DNA of 64,000 bases from Thraustochytrium sp. TN22. Lineage: Eukaryota > Sar > Bigyra > Thraustochytrida > Thraustochytriidae. The stretch covers positions 8,416 to 72,415 of the forward strand of contig JABLUY010000005.1 in the NCBI GenBank assembly GCA_013306675.1, in the 5' to 3' direction. The notes under the pieces are model-generated. The model was not told the DNA's origin. It did no database searches and was given only the letters and a program-made list of their open reading frames with translations. Both the position numbers and the translations under genes were made by a program. Shown here in pieces: positions 59,038 to 64,000 of this stretch. The number at the start of each line of letters is the position of its first letter. Position 1 is the stretch's first letter.

Positions 59038-59538
59038 CTCTTGAGCGAGCTAGCTAGCTAGAGCTAGCGAGCTATAGCTAGAAAAGGTTTGGCGGGGACT
59101 CGACTCGCTCCCCAAACATTGCAAACAAGGCCGCATCGGTGGCGCGCGCACTCTCTCAAGTGCCATGACATGTCTGTAGAGAATCTCGCGGTCCCTTTTT
59201 TAGCACTCAGTCACGCATGCATGCAAGTGTTTCCTTCCTCTCTTTGAAGCAGGCCGTGCTCGCGCAGCCCAAAAGGTCGCAAATGTTGTTGAAGATCAGT
59301 TTTCTCTGCTCTGGATGGAATCTGAGATGAAACGAAGCTTCGACTGACCGCTACGTGGCTTCCTGTCGGCCATGTCAACTCCTCACATCTCACCCTTCAC
59401 AGTGTTTTACCATGCCTCCGTCCGCGCACACGTCGAGGCAGCCCTGGGTCTCAGGTCACACTGACACCAACCCGTGAAAACGTGACGACGCGTGCAATGC
59501 GCGAAACGCTGCGCTCTCTCTAACCTCGGCCCGATAAC
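59038..59538. other. Convergent 3' flanks, MFS gene and eRF3
   Basis: 501 bases between two convergent stops. An AGCTAGCTAG-rich tract at about 59045-59085 can fold on itself. No gene is seen. Confidence 0.4.
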
Positions 59539-61302
59539 TTAGCGGCACTTCTTGATGATGCCAATGGCAATGGAGCTGCCCTCGTCGCGCAGCGTGAAGC
59601 GGCCGAGCTGCATGGTGGTGTCGTAGGGCTCGAGGCAAATGGACTTGGCGAGACGGATCTTGCAAATGATGGTGGAGCCGGCCCGGGCAAAGGCAGGGTT
59701 GCGCTTGGCAATCTTGCCGTCCTTGCCGAGCTCGGCGGCGATCTCGTAGACGGTGCTCTCCTCCTCGGCGGTGTGCGCATGGAAGACGGCGTTGTAGCCG
59801 GCGGAAAAGAGCGGGCGGTGCTCGAGCAGGGAGACGATGAAGAGCTGCGCGATGACCTCAGTGCAGCCATGCACGGGGGAGAAGCGCGAGGAGAGCACGT
59901 GGCCCTTGGCGACCTGGTTCTCGTTGAGGTTGGAGAGGCGCACGAGCACGTTCTCGCCGGGCTTGGCGCCCTTGACCTCCTCCTCGTTGATAAAGATGGC
60001 CTCCACCTTGCACTTGACCTGGTTGGGGCAGACGCGCACCTGCTGGCCAACAAAGAGGCAGCCCGCCTCGACCTTGGCCATCATGACGACGCCACGGTCC
60101 ACATAGCGGTCCACAATGGTGGCGCGCAGCGGCTTGTCCATGTCGCGGCCGCTGATGTTGACTTCATCCAGCACGTTGAGCAGACTCTTGCCGTCGTTGA
60201 GCTCGGCGGCCCAGGCGCAGACATCCTTCGAGATGGGGTCCTTAATGTTGATGCCGGAAAGCGCCGAGATGGGCATGAAGATGACATCCTTCTTGACCTT
60301 GAACCCGGAGGCCTTGAGGAAGGGCCGCAGGCGCTTGACGATGTCGTCGTAGCGCTCCTTGTCCCACTTGACGGTCACCTCGTCCATCTTGTTAACGCAC
60401 ACGATGAGCTTCTGGATGCCGAGAGTCTTGGCGAGCATGGCGTGCTCGCGCGTCTGGCCGGCCTGGATGAAGCCGGACTCGAACTCGCCCTTACGGGCCG
60501 AGATGACGAGAATGCCAACGTCAGCCTGGCTCGCGCCGCTGATCATGGCAGGCACGTAGTTCTTGTGGCCCGGCGCGTCCAGGATGGTGAGCCGCCGGTT
60601 CGGCGTCTCAAAGTACGCGCGGCCCACCTCCACGGTCTTGCCCTTGGCGCGCTCCTCCTCGGACTCGTCCATGATGTACGCCAGGAACCAGCTGTCGCGG
60701 TTGCGCTCCTTGGCCTCCTGCTCGAACTTCTCGATCGTGCGCTTGTCCACCTTGCCCGTGATGTACAGAATCGATCCGGAGAGCGTGCTCTTGCCGGCGT
60801 CGACGTGCCCGATCGTCACCACGTTCAGGTGCGGCCGCGGGTCCAGATTCGCGATGGCATCCTTGCCCTCCTTGGTCTCCGCAGCCATCTCCGAGTCGTC
60901 GTACTCCTCCTCTTCCTCCTCCTCTTCCCCGGCCTCCTCCTCCTGCTCTGCGGCGGCCTGCTCCACCACCTCCTTGGCGGCGTCGTCCAGCTTCTCTGAC
61001 GCCGGCTCCGCCTTAGGGGCCGCCGGCGCGCCGCCCAGCGACACGTTCTTGAACCCGGGCGCGTCGGCGCCCGGCTCCGCCTTGGCGTCGCCGCCCAGGG
61101 ACACGCTCTTGAACCCGGTCGTCACCTCCGCGGCGCCATCATCCTGCTCCTGCGCCTGCTCCTGCTCCTCGGCCTGCTGCGCAGCCGGCGCGGCGGGCGC
61201 CGGCGCCGGGTCCTCCTGCAGCCACGAGGGCTTCCACTCGTTCGCGCCCACGTTGGGCGTCCACTCCTTGGCGCCCGAGTTCAGGCTGTCCTCGTCGCCC
61301 AT
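59539..61302 (-). CDS. GSPT1/SUP35: Eukaryotic peptide chain release factor eRF3
   Basis: A 587-residue translational GTPase. G1 is GHVDAGKS (residues 165-172, Lys171), DAPGHKNYVPAMISGASQAD is the eRF3-type G3 region, and NKMD is G4. Domains 2 and 3 follow, ending GIIKKCR. It delivers and activates eRF1 at stop codons. The N-terminus holds two overlapping PAM2-like motifs: LNSGAKEWTP at residues 7-16, then NVGANEWKPSW. Animal eRF3 uses such a pair to bind the poly(A)-binding protein MLLE domain. The linker is Ala/Glu/Gln-rich with a duplicated TGFKSVSLGG/PGFKNVSLGG unit and an acidic run before the G domain. The start is set by the PAM2 pair; the upstream open frame is a low-complexity GC repeat. 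Confidence 0.97.
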   Translation of the reverse strand: MGDEDSLNSGAKEWTPNVGANEWKPSWLQEDPAPAPAAPAAQQAEEQEQAQEQDDGAAEVTTGFKSVSLGGDAKAEPGADAPGFKNVSLGGAPAAPKAEPASEKLDDAAKEVVEQAAAEQEEEAGEEEEEEEEYDDSEMAAETKEGKDAIANLDPRPHLNVVTIGHVDAGKSTLSGSILYITGKVDKRTIEKFEQEAKERNRDSWFLAYIMDESEEERAKGKTVEVGRAYFETPNRRLTILDAPGHKNYVPAMISGASQADVGILVISARKGEFESGFIQAGQTREHAMLAKTLGIQKLIVCVNKMDEVTVKWDKERYDDIVKRLRPFLKASGFKVKKDVIFMPISALSGINIKDPISKDVCAWAAELNDGKSLLNVLDEVNISGRDMDKPLRATIVDRYVDRGVVMMAKVEAGCLFVGQQVRVCPNQVKCKVEAIFINEEEVKGAKPGENVLVRLSNLNENQVAKGHVLSSRFSPVHGCTEVIAQLFIVSLLEHRPLFSAGYNAVFHAHTAEEESTVYEIAAELGKDGKIAKRNPAFARAGSTIICKIRLAKSICLEPYDTTMQLGRFTLRDEGSSIAIGIIKKCR

Positions 61303-62328
61303 GTTGCCTGCCTGCTGCTCCTCGCCTCGCCTCGCCTCGCCTCGCCTCGCCTCGCCTCGCCGCGCCGCGCCGCGCCGCGCCGCGCCGCTCCTCTCCTCCA
61401 GGGAGCTGACCTTGGCCGGATGCCGCGGCTCGCCGGCCGGTCGGCCGCCCGCCCGCCCGCCGGAGCGCCGCGCCGCGCCGCGCGCTAGAGGGCGGAGGGA
61501 GGGAGAGAGGGAGCTTCGCTCGCCGCGCCGGGCTCCTGCCGCGCCGCCGCCGCCTCCGCCGCCGCCGCGCGCGCGAGCCGCAAGAGGTCGATCGCGGTCT
61601 GCGCCGCCGCGCCGCCGCCGCCACGCCGCACTTGCGCGCGCCGCCACCCACTTGCGCGCGCGCGCCACCAGTGCGCTAAACGGGATACTGCACTTGCGCG
61701 CCGGCGCACCAACGGCGGCCGCTGGTGGCTGCGCGGCCGCCGCGGGCTCTCGCCACTTTTGCTGACCGCCGAAAGAACGAAACCTGGGACGCGAGCGGGA
61801 CGCGCGAGGAATCGGAGATCGCGGGGGGCAAGGACGGGCCCGGCACGCTCCGCCGTGGCGCCTGGCGGCGAGGGTTCAAGGAGGATGCTGCGGCGCTGTG
61901 TCTTTCCTCTCGTATCACTCGTGGTGGTACCATACACATCGTTGAAGGGATTCTGAAGGAGCGCTGGCAGCTAGCCAGCTGGCTGCTCTCTACTAGCTAG
62001 GGACGGCAAGGCTGCCGTGCCGCGTGGAGACCGTGAATTCAGGCTGTCAGCCCTGCGGCGCATGCGTGCACACGATCATCCTTGCGCGCAAATTCTTTCT
62101 CGCCCGCAAAACAATGAAGCACGGTGAGGAAGAACCAACAGGCTGCTGCCTCTGCCGCTGCCACACACGCTGCCATGGCCACTGCCGCTGCTAGCTAGCC
62201 AGTGCGAGCAAGCTTTGGAGGTAGCTAAGCGGAGTCCCAGGCAAGTCGCCGTAGCAATCAAGCCACTCGCGTAGTTCCTGCTTGCTCGCTCGCTCGCTCG
62301 CTCGCTCGCTTCCATGCTGCTCTGCGAG
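61303..62328. promoter_or_regulatory. eRF3 promoter region and cyclophilin 3' flank
   Basis: About 1 kb with no gene. GCCTC pentamers fill about 61323-61358 and turn into GCCGC pentamers to about 61385, in the eRF3 leader. GCTC repeats lie at about 62283-62310, just past the cyclophilin stop. The rest is unique. Confidence 0.45.
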
Positions 62329-62826
62329 TTAGCGCAGCTGGCCGCTCTCAGCAACGCGCACGCGGGCCTTGGTCTTGCCGCTCTGCGTGCCGACAGACTC
62401 GAGCGAGCGGAGCACCTCAAGGCCCTTGATGACCTTACCAAAGACAACGTGCTTGCCGTTCAAGTGGTCCGTGCGCGTGAAGCACAGAAAGAACTGCGAG
62501 CCGTTCGTGTTGGGGCCCGCGTTGGCCATGGAAAGCACGCCTGGGCCGTCGTGCTTGAGCTTGAAGTTCTCGTCCCGGAACTTCTCGCCGTAGATGGACT
62601 TGCCGCCCGTGCCGTTGTGGCGGGTAAAGTCACCACCCTGCGCCATGAAGCCCGGGATGATGCGATGGAAGATGGACGAGTTGAACCCAAAGCCCTTCTC
62701 GCCCGTGCACAGGCACCTGAAGTTCTCCGCCGTGCGCGGGCACACGTCCGAGCGCAGCTCGATCTCCAGCCGCCCGGCGTACTCGCCGCCGATCTCAATA
62801 TCCATGAACACCACAGGGAGACTCAT
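62329..62826 (-). CDS. Cyclophilin A-type peptidyl-prolyl isomerase
   Basis: A 165-residue single-domain cyclophilin, exactly the length of human cyclophilin A. Catalytic Arg55 lies in [15 protein letters not shown], and the [14 protein letters not shown] and GKHVVFGKV segments are kept. It catalyses proline cis-trans isomerisation, probably in the cytosol since no targeting signal is seen. Residue 121, Trp in cyclophilin A where it contacts cyclosporin, is His here ([10 protein letters not shown]). Start chosen at [10 protein letters not shown]; the frame continues upstream for 78 codons through low-similarity sequence that would be an unusual extension. Confidence 0.96.
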   Translation of the reverse strand: MSLPVVFMDIEIGGEYAGRLEIELRSDVCPRTAENFRCLCTGEKGFGFNSSIFHRIIPGFMAQGGDFTRHNGTGGKSIYGEKFRDENFKLKHDGPGVLSMANAGPNTNGSQFFLCFTRTDHLNGKHVVFGKVIKGLEVLRSLESVGTQSGKTKARVRVAESGQLR

Positions 62827-64000
62827 CGTCGCCGCGTCGTGTCGCACCGCGCTGCGCTGCGCTGCCCTGCCCTGCTGGTCGTCCGCCTCGCTCCTGCCTC
62901 GCTGCGCTAGGCTCCTGCCGTCGCGCTCGCGCTCGCAGTTCTGCGCCGCCGCCGCCACCGCGACCACCACTTGAAGCCTCAACCCAACGTCACCATTATC
63001 GTCCACACCCCAAAACCGAGCCATGGCGGCCGCGGTCCGAGTCAACCACCGCAAGCACATCAGATGGCATGATGGCTGCTTGACTCAGGCTCAGCTCACG
63101 CAGAGGTTACATCGGCATCTGAGCTAGCCTACTGGCTGCTGCGTATGGCTCAGGACGCGCTGCATGCTCGCGAGCTGCCGCCATTCTCAAGAATGAAACG
63201 AAGCATGGGCCTTGAGGTGGACGGACAATGCGCCTGCCTAACTCGGCAGGCGAGCTTGCTCGCGAGCCTTGGCCGACGATCGAGCCTTTCCACGGAGGAC
63301 TGCCTCCCCTGCAACAAGCAGGAGCCAAGGACGTAAGGCCGAGCGCCCACCGGGCACAGGCACAGGCACAGCAACAGCACAGGGCACAGCGAGGTTGTCC
63401 GTCGTCGCCTTCAAGGTGGTACTTGCGGGCAATTCGATCTGCGGCTGGCCTAGCGAGCACGCTCGACGCTGCCGACCGTGGCCACGGCGTCCTGCCAGCG
63501 CTCAGTAAGGGTTTGCTCGCGCTCGCCGTGCGTGGCGCGGCTTGCTTGGCCCCCTTGCCGAGGCATTGTTTTTGCAAGGAGCTCGAGTGTCGCTCGAGTT
63601 CACGTTTGCGCCGCCCCGCCTCGAACTCGGGCTCGGCCGCGAGTCGGACCCCGGCGCGGGCTCGCGCAGAATTCAAACGGCGCGGCGGCGGCGGCGCGCG
63701 GCGGCGGCGGCGCGCGGCGGCGGCGGCGGCCGCAGCCGCGGCGCCCGCGCGCGGCGTCGGGAGCGGAGGCGGCGGCGCGCTCCCCCCGGCGGCACGCTCG
63801 CCCATGGCGGCGCGCGCGCGGCACGCGTTCAGAGCCGGACGCGGGCGGCGCGGCGCGGCGCAACGCGGCGCGGCGCGGCGCCCAGTCGCTCCCCGCCCCG
63901 GCGCGCGCGGGGCGGCGCAGGCGCGGTCCGCAAGCGCGCGCAGTTTGCGAGTGATGATCGAGGCGAGATCGGGAGCGAGAAGAGGGGGAAGAGCCCGCGT
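62827..64000. other. Gene-free right end of the window
   Basis: 1.17 kb with no gene I can support. The first part is the cyclophilin promoter region. A GGCACA repeat lies at about 63352-63380. From 63660 on the sequence is almost pure GGC/GCG runs, suggesting the 5' leader of a gene beyond the window. Open frames here are Ala/Arg-rich on both strands. Confidence 0.4.

Noticed and set aside
1-64000. tRNA or rRNA genes
   Set aside because: I looked for T-loop GGTTCRA-type cores and cloverleaf context and found none I could support by eye; a covariance-model scan would settle it.

Overview
This 64 kb window is GC-rich nuclear DNA of a single-celled eukaryote. The genes are compact and nearly all uninterrupted. 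The one clear exception is a Sm-F gene with two short GT-AG introns. The recognisable set is eukaryotic: 40S ribosomal protein uS5, NMD3, eRF3, SmF, NF-YB, RAD51D, a Hippo/MST-type kinase and cyclophilin A. A dynein-2 light intermediate chain implies a flagellated stage. A 5-aminolevulinate synthase (Shemin-type haem synthesis) with no plastid genes points to a heterotroph. A labyrinthulomycete (thraustochytrid-like stramenopile) fits best, but this is an inference from gene content and composition, not from a marker tree.

Layout. 1-3.7 kb is gene-poor repeat mosaic with an AT-rich island. 3.7-16.7 kb holds a Mg-chelatase/MoxR-type AAA+ lid protein divergent from three tandem insulin-degrading-enzyme (M16A) genes; the second and third are recent copies. 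16.8-18.0 kb is the uS5 gene with a 318 bp tandem duplication of its 3' end. 18.9-25.1 kb has an MTHFR-like reductase, ALAS and dynein-2 LIC. 25.4-32.7 kb has a betaine-aldehyde-type dehydrogenase and a very large membrane protein with prominin-like five-span topology. 33.1-36.0 kb has NF-YB and an AAAP amino acid transporter. 38.0-45.6 kb has NMD3, SmF, the MST-like kinase and a 2-oxoglutarate oxygenase. 45.6-49 kb is accessory DNA: a transposase-like fragment, hairpin-bearing tandem repeats and a dispersed repeat. It leads into a nuclease-kinase fusion gene of the kind found in Crinkler-like effector families. 52.2-62.9 kb has RAD51D, a WW-domain protein, an MFS transporter, eRF3 and cyclophilin. 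The last 1.2 kb has no gene I can support.

The housekeeping genes share no single pathway. NMD3, uS5 and eRF3 serve ribosome export, structure and termination. The most notable points are the IDE array with patchy divergence between copies, the MST-like kinase that ends where its SARAH domain should begin, the pentaspan protein, the SmF gene whose first coding exon is only ATG, the nuclease-kinase fusion beside degraded mobile DNA, and a cyclophilin with His at the cyclosporin-contact Trp position.
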